Source: an uncultured Rhizobiaceae bacterium
Lineage (GTDB): Bacteria > Pseudomonadota > Alphaproteobacteria > Rhizobiales > Rhizobiaceae
DNA length: 53,108 bases
Assembly: GCA_947259295.1 (NCBI GenBank)
Contig: CAMYMG010000055.1
Location: 1 to 53,108, forward strand
Direction of reading: 5' to 3'
Of the stretch, positions 26,569 through 35,005 are shown one piece after another. A program made the translations under genes and the position numbers. Numbering within the stretch: position 1 is the first letter of the stretch; each line of letters begins with the position of its first letter. The notes under the pieces are model-generated. The model did not search any database. It had not been told where the DNA came from and worked only from the letters and a program-made list of their open reading frames with translations.

Positions 26569-27902
26569 ATGACGCGACTCTATTTGCCGATCACAAGTCA
26601 GCCGAGGGAACTGGACGCGAAGCTCTTGCTTGCGTTGACTGCGTGCGAGCGGGGATTTGAGTGTCTACTCGGCTTCAAAGGAACGTTCCGCGGGGAGGTC
26701 TCTGTCCTGAAGCCAGGCTTTTTCCTTTCGCACACGGCGCGACAAAATCCCGACAACTTCGAAATACTGCGGCTATTCGGAAACCGTGTGCTCGTCCTGG
26801 ACGAGGAGGCGCTCGTCCGTCAATCCGACGAAATCTTCCTGAAGAAGCATCGGCACGGAGCGTTCCGAAACGTCTCCAAGGTACTATGTTGGGGCGACAG
26901 CGACAAGCAGATGTGGGACGATATGGAGGAGCGCATCGGCTGTCCTACTGTCTCGGTCGGAAATCCCCGCGTCGACCTTCTACGACCAGAATGCAAGAAG
27001 TTGTTCTACGCGCGCGTCGATGAACTGCGGAAGCGCTTCGGCGACTATGTACTATTGAATACCAACTTTCCGGCCGTCAACAATGTCACGCCGCAGGGCG
27101 AAGGAGTTCTACTCGCTGCCTGGGCCATGAACGATCGCGGGCGCGAAATCGAGCGTTCCTTTCTGGCCAACAAGCGCTCGACCTTCGAGGCCATGCAGAA
27201 ACTGATTTACCCGCTGGCAGAAGCAATCGCACCTCTTAAGCTCATTGTCCGACCGCACCCGAATGAACGACACGACGTCTGGCAGGAGGCGGCGAAACCG
27301 CCTCCAATGTCGAGATCGTGTTCGAGGGCAGCGTGGTCCCATGGCTAATCGGCGCAAAGGCGTTGATACACAACAATTGCACGACCGGGGTCGAGGCGGC
27401 TGTCATTGCGACTCCAGTGCTTAACTTCAGACCATGGGTGTCCGACGAGTTTGACAATCCGCTTGTGCATGCGTTCGGCCAAGACTGTCGGGACGCGGAG
27501 CAATTGGCTGCCGAGATCACTCGTATCGTGGCCGGTGAGGCGACGGGCCTGACAAAAGCGCGGGAGGAAAAGCTGCGCCATCACATCGTTAGCCTGGATG
27601 GCGCTCTGGCAAGCGACAGGATCGTCGACATGCTGGAAGCCGAAACTGGGAGCGAGCCAAATATCGGTGCGCGCGGCAAGTTCGCGAAGCGATTTGCTAG
27701 ATACTTGCGCGACAGACGCCTATGGATCGGTCGCTTTGCCCGGCTATGGTTCACGAAGGAGGGGCGGGCGAAGCGGGCCTTCTTGCGGGACGCCTACCCG
27801 AACTTCCGGCTGGCGTCGCTGGAGCCGAGCAGAGCGAGCGCAAGCGGCTCTATTCACGGCTTACAGGGGCCTTTGATCCTGAGTGCCTCATTCGGGCGCT
27901 AG
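26569..27902 (+). pseudogene. Surface-carbohydrate biosynthesis protein, copy 2, broken by a frameshift
   Basis: Paralogue of the intact 472-residue protein at 21200. The first part (MTRLYLPITSQPRELDAKLL through RPHPNERHDVWQEAA) reads in one frame to about 27300; the continuation (VEIVFEGSVVPWL, ALIHNNCTTGVEAA, TPVLNFRPW) is in another frame to the stop at 27902. Adding one base near 27310 restores a continuous protein that aligns with the intact copy, so about one base has been lost in an otherwise well conserved gene. It either encodes an inactive truncated protein or marks an assembly indel. The C-terminal 80 residues differ from copy 1 and overlap the next gene by about 180 bases. Confidence 0.8.
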
Positions 27903-28621
27903 AACGACACGACCGCCAGCCGTTCCTGCGTTTGCTTAGTCGGTGGGCCAGAAGTTCCTCGCGGGAGGCAGAAGCCTGGATTCACACAACCTTGTGCGAC
28001 CTGCTAGCTTGGCAGGATAGGGAACGTTGGGCCGTAGCCACTCAATCGGAAAACTCTGTGCTGTTTCAAACAACGGGAGAGCCGGCCGCAAAGACGTTGG
28101 TGGTTGGCTTCACGGGGCGGGCCCACTGGCTGATGCTGCCTACCTACAAAATCTTGCAGGCTCTGGGTGGACGAGGCTACGACTTGCTCTTGCTGCGCGA
28201 TCCTCTGGACCAGTACTACCAACTGGGGATCCCAGGGTTGAGCGAGACACCTCAAGAAACGGCCGACCATCTTCGCAAATGGACGGCCGATCGTGGATAT
28301 GCTGGCACAATCGCCTTCGGCACAAGTGCTGGGCACCTGATGGCCCTCTATACAACGCTCCAAAACCGCTGGCGACATGCGATGCTCGTTGGAGGGACCG
28401 ATCCTTCAGAATGCCCCGTCTTTGATGCTTTGCTCGCCGGGACAGAGCACAACCCTGCAACGACGCTGCATCATTGCTTCTCCGCCAATAATTCGAAGAA
28501 CGCCCTTGCGGCAAAGGCCCTGAGCGCACTTTATAAGGAGACCCGACTCTTCCCGTACGATGGAATTCATCAACACAACCTCCTCGAAGAGATCGATAAA
28601 CGGTCCGATGCTGCTGCGTAG
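27722..28621 (+). CDS. Hydrolase-like protein sharing the C-terminal domain of the carrier-protein fusion
   Basis: 299 residues as read from ATG 27722. The last 200 residues mirror the C-terminal domain of the 902-residue adenylation-carrier protein: TLVVGFTGRAHWLMLPTYKIL, DLLLLRDP, FGTSAGHLMA with Ser202 in a GxSxG-like elbow, and a terminal HQHNLLEEI. Residues 1-40 are Gly/Ala/Leu-rich and overlap the preceding gene in another frame, so the true start is probably later, or the protein was once the C-terminal part of that gene (a second frame break near 27830 would fuse them). Probable role: acyl transfer or thioester hydrolysis connected with the carrier protein. Confidence 0.65.
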   Translation: MDRSLCPAMVHEGGAGEAGLLAGRLPELPAGVAGAEQSERKRLYSRLTGAFDPECLIRALERHDRQPFLRLLSRWARSSSREAEAWIHTTLCDLLAWQDRERWAVATQSENSVLFQTTGEPAAKTLVVGFTGRAHWLMLPTYKILQALGGRGYDLLLLRDPLDQYYQLGIPGLSETPQETADHLRKWTADRGYAGTIAFGTSAGHLMALYTTLQNRWRHAMLVGGTDPSECPVFDALLAGTEHNPATTLHHCFSANNSKNALAAKALSALYKETRLFPYDGIHQHNLLEEIDKRSDAAA

Positions 28622-29139
28622 GTCAGATTGCATCTATGCGCTCCCTACGCCACAGTCCTCCAAATAGATTAGACAGGCGCTCCTGCCTGGAGAGACGATC
28701 CGGCCAACCGCCTTCGGCGATCGACGAAGCGCTGCCGAGCTCGGGTTGACTGGAGGACCGCATCGAGATTGTCATGCCAGACGGCGATGTGCTCGTCGGT
28801 TCCCTGATCATCATCTAAGGTGTGACCTCGAGGGCGTAGTCGCCGGTGCTATCCCATGTGCCGGCCCGCCCTTGCGGGTCTTCAGTGCCATTCCTTTCAA
28901 CCCTAGCCGCCAATGGTCCGAGCCGCTCGTGTCATCAGGATATTTTCGTGATCCTCCAGCGCGGCAGTGGTCTGTCGGTGGCGTCGCCGGTAGTTGCAAA
29001 GCCAGCAAGCCGCCATGACGTTGCGAGTATCTTCGGCCACGCTCACTTCGTGCGCCGCCCGAATATAGACCTTGCACCCTAGGCTCCTTCACGATTTCAA
29101 TGGGCGACACTAATTCAATCGGGAATGGAAGGAACGGGA
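28622..29139. other. Intergenic region with possible decayed coding remnants
   Basis: About 520 bases between the hydrolase-like gene and the TRAP operon. Short frames on both strands (for example DRIEIVMPDGDVLVGSLIII ending near 28817 on the plus strand) look like fragments of genes, but none is long enough to name. It ends with the ribosome binding site GGAAGGAACGGG before the DctP start. It could be the junction between the glycan region and the uptake operon. Confidence 0.4.
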
Positions 29140-30114
29140 ATGAAGCATCTCACATGTCTGATGGCGGCCACTGCGCTCACCGCAATTTCGGCGAGCGCCG
29201 CCCTCGCCGAAAAATGGGATATGCCGATGGCCTATCCGGCCACCAATTTCCATTCCGAGAACGCAGCCGCCTTTGCCGCCTGCGTCAATGAAGGCACGGG
29301 AGGCAAGCTGGAGATCGTCACTCATCCCGGCGGTTCGCTGTTTGGCGGCAACGACATCAAGCGCGCCGTGCAAACCGGTCAGGCTCCGATCGGCGAGCGG
29401 CTTCTCTCGGCACATGCCAATGAGAACCCCCTCTACGGCATCGATTCCATACCTTTCTTGGCAACGTCCTTCGAGGCCTCGGAAAAACTGTGGGCCGCAG
29501 CGAGTGACAAGCTCAAGGCGGCCCTCGATGCCGAGAACCTGGTTTATGTTTACGCGGTCGCCTGGCCGGCGCAGGGGCTCTACATGAAAAAGGATGTGAG
29601 TTCGGTGGCTGATCTCAAGGGCGTGAAATTTCGCGCGTATAATGCCGCCACCGCCCGCATCGCTGAACTCGCCGGCATGGCGCCGGTGCAAATCGAGGCG
29701 GCAGAACTCAGCCAGGCTCTAGCGACCGGCGTAGTGGAAAGTTTCATCTCGTCCGGCGCGACGGGCGTCGACTCGAAGGTCTGGGAGCAATTGACCCATT
29801 TCTACGACGTACAAGCCTGGTTGCCGCGCAATGTGGTCTTCGTCAACAAGGATGCATGGACAGCGCTTGACGAAGCTTCCAAAGCCGCGGTGACGGCATG
29901 CGGGAAGAAAGCGGCCGCCGGCGGCTTGGCCAAGGTCAAGGAACTATCCGGGGGCTATCTCAAAACATTGGAAGAAAACGGCATGAAGGTGATGCAGCCC
30001 GGCGAGGCGCTGACGGGCGAGCTCGAAGCCTTCGGCCAGACGATGACGGACGAATGGCTGGCCAATGCCGGCGACGACGGCAAGGCCATCATCGAGGCCT
30101 ATCGCGCCAACTGA
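29140..30114 (+). CDS. dctP: TRAP transporter periplasmic binding protein, DctP family
   Basis: Captures an organic acid or similar solute in the periplasm for the DctQM permease. The 324-residue product has a signal peptide (MKHLTC, hydrophobic core, SAALA-E cleavage near residue 23) and the DctP fold landmarks AVQTGQAPIGE, DSIPFLATSFEAS and the LKGVKFRAYNAATARIAELA segment with the Arg (near residue 168) that normally pairs with the ligand carboxylate. I chose ATG 29140 because GGAAGGA lies just upstream. It begins a four-gene operon. Confidence 0.92.
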   Translation: MKHLTCLMAATALTAISASAALAEKWDMPMAYPATNFHSENAAAFAACVNEGTGGKLEIVTHPGGSLFGGNDIKRAVQTGQAPIGERLLSAHANENPLYGIDSIPFLATSFEASEKLWAAASDKLKAALDAENLVYVYAVAWPAQGLYMKKDVSSVADLKGVKFRAYNAATARIAELAGMAPVQIEAAELSQALATGVVESFISSGATGVDSKVWEQLTHFYDVQAWLPRNVVFVNKDAWTALDEASKAAVTACGKKAAAGGLAKVKELSGGYLKTLEENGMKVMQPGEALTGELEAFGQTMTDEWLANAGDDGKAIIEAYRAN

Positions 30115-30181
30115 CGCCGGCGCGGTGAACGGACCCGGCGGCGCCGGGTCCGTATCCTTCAGCAAAATCTGGGAGCATCTC

Positions 30182-30715
30182 GTGGAAGGCGCAGCCCGCA
30201 CAATCCGCCGGGGTCTCGACTTGGTCTATGATTACGCCGCCTGGCTGTCTGCCTTGTGCCTGGTCGCCATCCTCCTAGTCATTGCGGCGCAGGTCGCCGC
30301 CCGCTGGACCGGAATCCCCTTTCACGGCTCCAACGAGTATGCCGGCTATTTGATGGCGTCGGCGTCATTCCTGGCCTTTGCACATACATTAAACCACGGC
30401 GCACATATTCGGGTCAGCCTGCTGTTGAACGCTCTTGGCAAGCGGCGTTTCTGGGGTGAGCTCTGGTCGCTCCTCGTCGCCTCCGCAGCAGGCACATATC
30501 TCGCTTGGTATGCCGTCAGACTGGTCTACTGGTCATGGAAGCTGAACGATGTCAGCCAGGGCCAGGACGTGACCCCGTTGTGGATCGCGCAGACGCCGAT
30601 GGCTGTCGGCGCCGTCATCCTGGCTATCTGCCTGATCGACAATCTCATCAATCTGATAATCAACGGGCACGAAAATATCCGAGAAAGCCTCTCCGACCAG
30701 AGCCAAGCGGAGTAA
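30182..30715 (+). CDS. dctQ: TRAP transporter small permease, DctQ family
   Basis: Small membrane subunit of the TRAP transporter, 177 residues from a GTG start with GGGAG six bases upstream. The four transmembrane helices are clear (SALCLVAILLVIAAQVAARW, a second after GSNEYAGYLMA, then SLLVASAAGTYLAWYAV and a last one near residues 125-145). Earlier in-frame starts at 30065 (ATG inside dctP) and 30125 (GTG) would add an unlikely Gly/Pro/Ala-rich tail. Two bases separate it from dctM. Confidence 0.87.
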   Translation: MEGAARTIRRGLDLVYDYAAWLSALCLVAILLVIAAQVAARWTGIPFHGSNEYAGYLMASASFLAFAHTLNHGAHIRVSLLLNALGKRRFWGELWSLLVASAAGTYLAWYAVRLVYWSWKLNDVSQGQDVTPLWIAQTPMAVGAVILAICLIDNLINLIINGHENIRESLSDQSQAE

Positions 30716-30717
30716 CG

Positions 30718-32025
30718 ATGGAACCGTTCTACGCCATCGGCATCTTCCTGTTCGTCCTCTTTCTGCTGCTCGGCTCAGGCGTCTGGATAGGGCTTGCTTT
30801 GCTTGGCGTCGCCTATGTCGGGATGGAGATGTTCACAGGTAGGCCGACCGGCGACGCGATGATGACAGTGGTCTGGCGATCGTCCTCGTCCTGGTCGCTC
30901 ACCGCGTTGCCTATGTTCATCTGGATGGGCGAGATTCTCTACCGAACGCGATTGTCGGAAGACATGTTCAGGGGGCTGGCGCCGTGGATGGGACGGCTGC
31001 CCGGCGGATTGCTGCACACAAACATCGCCGGCTGCACGATCTTCGCGGCCGTGTCGGGCTCCTCCGCCGCGACGCTCACCACCGTCGGCAAGATGACCAT
31101 TCCTGAATTGCGGAAGCGCAGCTACCCGGAGCACCTGTCTATCGGAACTCTGGCCGGCGCGGCGACGCTCGGCCTCATGATTCCGCCTTCGCTGACGCTG
31201 ATCGTCTACGGCGTCGCCATCAATGAATCCATTACCAAGCTGTTCATCGCGGGCATCTTTCCCGGGCTAGTACTGGCCTTCCTATTCATGTGCTATGTGG
31301 TCATCGTCTCGAAGCTGTCGAAGCAATACGATCCGACCGCCGAGCCGCCGCTTTCGTTTGCCGAGAAAGTCAAGCGGTCGCGATTCCTGCTGCCCGTCCT
31401 GCTTCTGATAAGCTTGGTGATTGGCTCGATGTATGTCGGCATCGCGACGGCGACCGAAGCCGCGGCCATCGGCGTCATCGGTTCGCTGGCGCTCGCCGCG
31501 GCGCAGGGTTCGCTGTCGGCCGCAAACTTCTTCGAAAGCCTGATGGGGGCCACGCGGACCTCGGCGATGATCGCGCTGATTCTTGCCGGAGCTGCCTTCC
31601 TGTCTCTGTCTATGGGGTTTACCGGATTGCCTCGCGCGCTTGCAGAATGGATCGCCTCGATCGACCTGAGCCGGTTCCAACTCCTTATGGTGCTTTTGGC
31701 CTTCTACATCATCCTCGGCTGCTTTCTCGATGGCGTCTCCGTCGTGGTGCTTACCATTGCCATTGTCGAGCCGATGATCCGGCAGGTTGGGATCGACATA
31801 CTCTGGTTCGGCATCTTCATCGTGGTGGTCGTGGAAATGGCGCAGATCACGCCTCCGATCGGCTTCAACCTTTTCGTCCTGCAAGGCATGACCGGCCATC
31901 CTATGAGCTTCATCGCGCGCGCAGCGTTTCCAATGTTCTTGATCATGTTGGCGATGGTGTTCATCTTGATCACGTTCCCAGGGCTCGCCACCTGGTTGCC
32001 GGAAAACATGCGGCAAGTCCGGTAA
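30718..32025 (+). CDS. dctM: TRAP transporter large permease, DctM family
   Basis: Main transport subunit, 435 residues with about twelve hydrophobic segments. Family blocks include LTALPMFIWMGEIL, the conserved AAVSGSSAATLTTVGKMTIPE loop region, GTLAGAATLGLMIPPS and the C-terminal QITPPIGFNLFV. Start ATG at 30718 follows AGCGGAG and lies two bases after the dctQ stop. It uses a sodium gradient to drive uptake of the ligand bound by DctP. Confidence 0.93.
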   Translation: MEPFYAIGIFLFVLFLLLGSGVWIGLALLGVAYVGMEMFTGRPTGDAMMTVVWRSSSSWSLTALPMFIWMGEILYRTRLSEDMFRGLAPWMGRLPGGLLHTNIAGCTIFAAVSGSSAATLTTVGKMTIPELRKRSYPEHLSIGTLAGAATLGLMIPPSLTLIVYGVAINESITKLFIAGIFPGLVLAFLFMCYVVIVSKLSKQYDPTAEPPLSFAEKVKRSRFLLPVLLLISLVIGSMYVGIATATEAAAIGVIGSLALAAAQGSLSAANFFESLMGATRTSAMIALILAGAAFLSLSMGFTGLPRALAEWIASIDLSRFQLLMVLLAFYIILGCFLDGVSVVVLTIAIVEPMIRQVGIDILWFGIFIVVVVEMAQITPPIGFNLFVLQGMTGHPMSFIARAAFPMFLIMLAMVFILITFPGLATWLPENMRQVR

Positions 32026-32052
32026 AATGCCGGTAAGCCGTCTGGCCAGTCA

Positions 32053-32997
32053 ATGAAGGCTCTCCTTTCACTCGCGGGGCGGCACGGCAGCATGTTGCTG
32101 GTGTTGGGACTCCTGGCCGGGATCGGCTTGCCTGACCTCGCCCTGGCGCTGAAGCCTTGGATCGGCGAAATGATCGCGGCCCTGCTGTTTCTGGCGGCGC
32201 TGCGCGTTGGTCCTCGCCAGGTGCTTGGTGCGTCGCGCGACATCGGGTTCTCTTTGGTCGCAGTCTTGATGTTTCAGGTGCTCTTTCCGGTGGCGCTGGT
32301 GCTGACCTTTCTCGGTTTCGGCTGGACCGGAACGCTCGCGACGGGGCTGGTGTTGATGGCGGCGGCGGCCCCCATCACCGGCAGCCCAAACCTAACCATC
32401 ATGGCCAGCCATGATCCCGCGCCCGCGCTGCGGCTACTGATCGTCGGCACGGCGCTGCTGCCGTTGACGGTATTGCCGGCATTCTGGCTGGCGCCCGAAC
32501 TCGACAGTACGGCGCAGGTTTTCACCGTAGCGGGTCGTCTGATCATCATCATCATCGCATCGGCGGGTCTGGCCTTCTTCATCCGCGGGCGCTTGCTGCG
32601 CGAGCCCGGTGCGGACACGTTACACGCAATCGACGGCGCCTCAGCGATAGCAATGGCGGTGGTGGTTGTCGGCCTTATGTCGGCGGTCGGACCGGCGATC
32701 GCCTCCGACCCGGCCTGGTTTACGCTCAATCTGGCCATCGCTTTCGGCGTTAATATTGTCGTTCAGATCAGTGTGGCGATGCTGTTGCGCCGCGGTGGCA
32801 TGCACGGGCTTGCGGTCCCGCTCGCCATAGTCGCCGGCAATCGCAACGTAGCGCTTTTCCTGACGGCGCTGCCGATTCACCTGACCGATCCGTTGTTGCT
32901 GTTCATCGGCTGCTACCAGATACCGATGTATCTGACGCCCATCCTGCTGGGACGGTTTTACCGCGGCATCGTCGATAGTGGAGCCAGAGACACTTAG
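32053..32997 (+). CDS. BASS-like membrane permease
   Basis: A 314-residue integral membrane protein with about nine or ten hydrophobic helices, resembling bile acid:sodium symporter family proteins (APITGSPNLTIMASHD corresponds to their conserved substrate loop, and VAGNRNVALFLTALP to the second re-entrant region). It follows dctM by 27 bases, so it likely belongs to the TRAP operon; a second transporter for a related compound, or an exporter for its product, is possible. Substrate unknown. Confidence 0.7.
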   Translation: MKALLSLAGRHGSMLLVLGLLAGIGLPDLALALKPWIGEMIAALLFLAALRVGPRQVLGASRDIGFSLVAVLMFQVLFPVALVLTFLGFGWTGTLATGLVLMAAAAPITGSPNLTIMASHDPAPALRLLIVGTALLPLTVLPAFWLAPELDSTAQVFTVAGRLIIIIIASAGLAFFIRGRLLREPGADTLHAIDGASAIAMAVVVVGLMSAVGPAIASDPAWFTLNLAIAFGVNIVVQISVAMLLRRGGMHGLAVPLAIVAGNRNVALFLTALPIHLTDPLLLFIGCYQIPMYLTPILLGRFYRGIVDSGARDT

Positions 32998-33243
32998 TCG
33001 TGTGTGGCGCCCGGCAGTCACGTCGCGTTCCGCCCACCGACGCCGGATTTTCAGTGATGCGCGCGGCTAGTTCACAGCCCGTTACCGGCCCCGGAACGGA
33101 TCATTCCGCCTTGCGCCTCCCTTAGTACATCCAGATGGGACTTTGCCGAGTCGTGGAAGCAGACATCAGCGGCTACGACATGAAACTCGTCATAACCCCA
33201 TGAGCCGCGCCCTAGACTGTCACCCAGCACCGCCAACCCTCGC

Positions 33244-34815
33244 CTATATCCCGTACTCGGCGAGGAACTCGCTTACCGCGTCGAAGCACACCCTCCAGGC
33301 GGGCTCGTCGTCGACGAGTATGTGGTTGCGGCTTTCGAGCGGCACGAACCGGGCGTCGGGGATGCCGCGTGCGACGGCACGGCCGAGATCGATCGGGATG
33401 CGCTGGTCGTGTTTGGAATGCAGGACGATCGTCGGCGTGTTCACCTGGGACAGCCGGTCCCTGACGTCGATATGGCCGAATGCGTCCTGGAAGCGTGCCG
33501 CGTTGTGCGGCGACGTCGTCTGGCGCTGGAATTCGTCGAACCAGGAAAGCACCTCGGCGCTCGCGTCCGGCATGAAGGTTTGCGAGAAGATGTGCCGGTA
33601 GGCGGGATTGTCGGTTTCCCAGCCCAGTTCGGTCAGGGTCAGAACCGCTTCGCGTCTGGCCTGCTCTTCCGGACTGGCCAGTATCCGCCAGCCCGCCGCA
33701 TAGCCGCTGATCAGCACCAGGCCGCTGACGCGCTCGGGATGGCGCACCGCATACTCGATCGACACGGCGCAGCCCTGCGAGATGCCGATCAGCGGGAAGC
33801 GGTCGAGCCCCAGCTTGTCTGCGACAGCCTCGAGGTCCTCGACGAAGGCCTCGAAGCTTAGGTCCGCCACATCCCAGTCCGACAGGCCGCTGCCGCGCTC
33901 GTCGTAGCGTACGAAGGTGCGGTTGCGTGCGATCGCTGCGAAACTACCGCCCCAGATCGGGCTGTCCCAGTCGAATTCCAGGTGGTTCAGCCAGTTTGCC
34001 GCCTTCAGTATCGGCGGTCCGGCGCCAATCGTGGCATAGGCGATCTTGGTTCCGTCGCGGACCTCGCAGAAGCCGATCCGCTGCGCACGCAGGGCCCGCG
34101 CCTTGGCATTCATCTTCGGTCGGGCAGGGCGCTTTGCCGGCGGCGACGCGTTGCCGGCGCTTTCATCTCCATCACCCGGTGGTCTCTCCTCGGAGTAGTC
34201 CGCATCCGGCACGTCCGGCGCCGTCGTTGCGGCCTGCACCCCGGCGCTTGCCGGATCGGCGTCCTGCCATAGCCGCTTCCATTTCTGGGCCATTGGCGGG
34301 GCAATCTCGGGATGATGCGTCAGCTGTTGCAGAACCTCGATGCGGGCGACTGCGGCGTCCTCGCGCTCGGTTGTCAGCCAGGCGTCGAAAGCGTCGTCGC
34401 CCGCGCCGTCCAGCCCGTCGAGAAAGACCCTGTCCAGGCGCTGCACCATCATCTCGAGGTCACCAACCGAGAGTTGTCCCTGACGCTCGCGCAGCCGCAG
34501 GTGCACATCCCTGATGTCGATCTGCACGCCCTCGGCGTCGAACTGCACCCGTTCGCGGTCGGCAACGATGCGCGGCTGGTCGGGCGCATCCACGACCTTG
34601 CGCAGCTTGCTCAGCGACCAGCGCAGCGCCGCCTTGGGATCGTCGGGAAGGTCCCAGAACATCTCGCAGAGACGTTCCCTGCGATGCGGCCGTCCGGTGG
34701 CGACAAGGAAGGCCAGGAGCGCCCGGGCCTTCCGCGAAGCGGGCAGCGCCACCTCCGATCCGAGGCACACGACCCGCAATTCGCCCAACAGCGAAATCTC
34801 GAGTTTCGGCGGCAT
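33244..34815 (-). CDS. BTAD/SARP-type DNA-binding domain fused to an alpha/beta hydrolase
   Basis: A 523-residue fusion. Residues 1-90 form an OmpR-like winged helix of the SARP/BTAD type (LEISLLGELRVVCLG, SRKARALLAFLVATG, RERLCEMFWDLPDD, LRWSLSKLRKVV), residues about 100-170 a shortened BTAD region, then a linker, and residues about 245-523 an alpha/beta hydrolase with nucleophile Ser346 in GISQGC, an acid in SKHD and His in SRNHI. Start at 34815 has ACGGAG upstream; ATG 34830 is the alternative. It is divergent from the P450 gene, which suggests that it controls it, sensing or hydrolysing a small ligand. Confidence 0.85.
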   Translation of the reverse strand: MPPKLEISLLGELRVVCLGSEVALPASRKARALLAFLVATGRPHRRERLCEMFWDLPDDPKAALRWSLSKLRKVVDAPDQPRIVADRERVQFDAEGVQIDIRDVHLRLRERQGQLSVGDLEMMVQRLDRVFLDGLDGAGDDAFDAWLTTEREDAAVARIEVLQQLTHHPEIAPPMAQKWKRLWQDADPASAGVQAATTAPDVPDADYSEERPPGDGDESAGNASPPAKRPARPKMNAKARALRAQRIGFCEVRDGTKIAYATIGAGPPILKAANWLNHLEFDWDSPIWGGSFAAIARNRTFVRYDERGSGLSDWDVADLSFEAFVEDLEAVADKLGLDRFPLIGISQGCAVSIEYAVRHPERVSGLVLISGYAAGWRILASPEEQARREAVLTLTELGWETDNPAYRHIFSQTFMPDASAEVLSWFDEFQRQTTSPHNAARFQDAFGHIDVRDRLSQVNTPTIVLHSKHDQRIPIDLGRAVARGIPDARFVPLESRNHILVDDEPAWRVCFDAVSEFLAEYGI

Positions 34816-35005
34816 TGCTGGCTCCGTCATGCTGAAAAACAACGCCTCGCGGCCCTTATTACAACTGCTCCTACAACGCTGGCTACAACGGCGGCGGTTG
34901 AGATCACACCCGGCAAATTCGATGGTGCCGGTCGCCCTCGCACCCTGATCCCAGGTGCCCCGGGAACGCTGGCCCGCCCCTCTACCCAATTGATGGACAA
35001 AGAGC

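Noticed and set aside
28622..29139. Insertion-sequence remnant between the hydrolase-like gene and dctP
   Set aside because: Short coding-like fragments exist, but there are no terminal inverted repeats, target duplications or transposase motifs to support an IS call.
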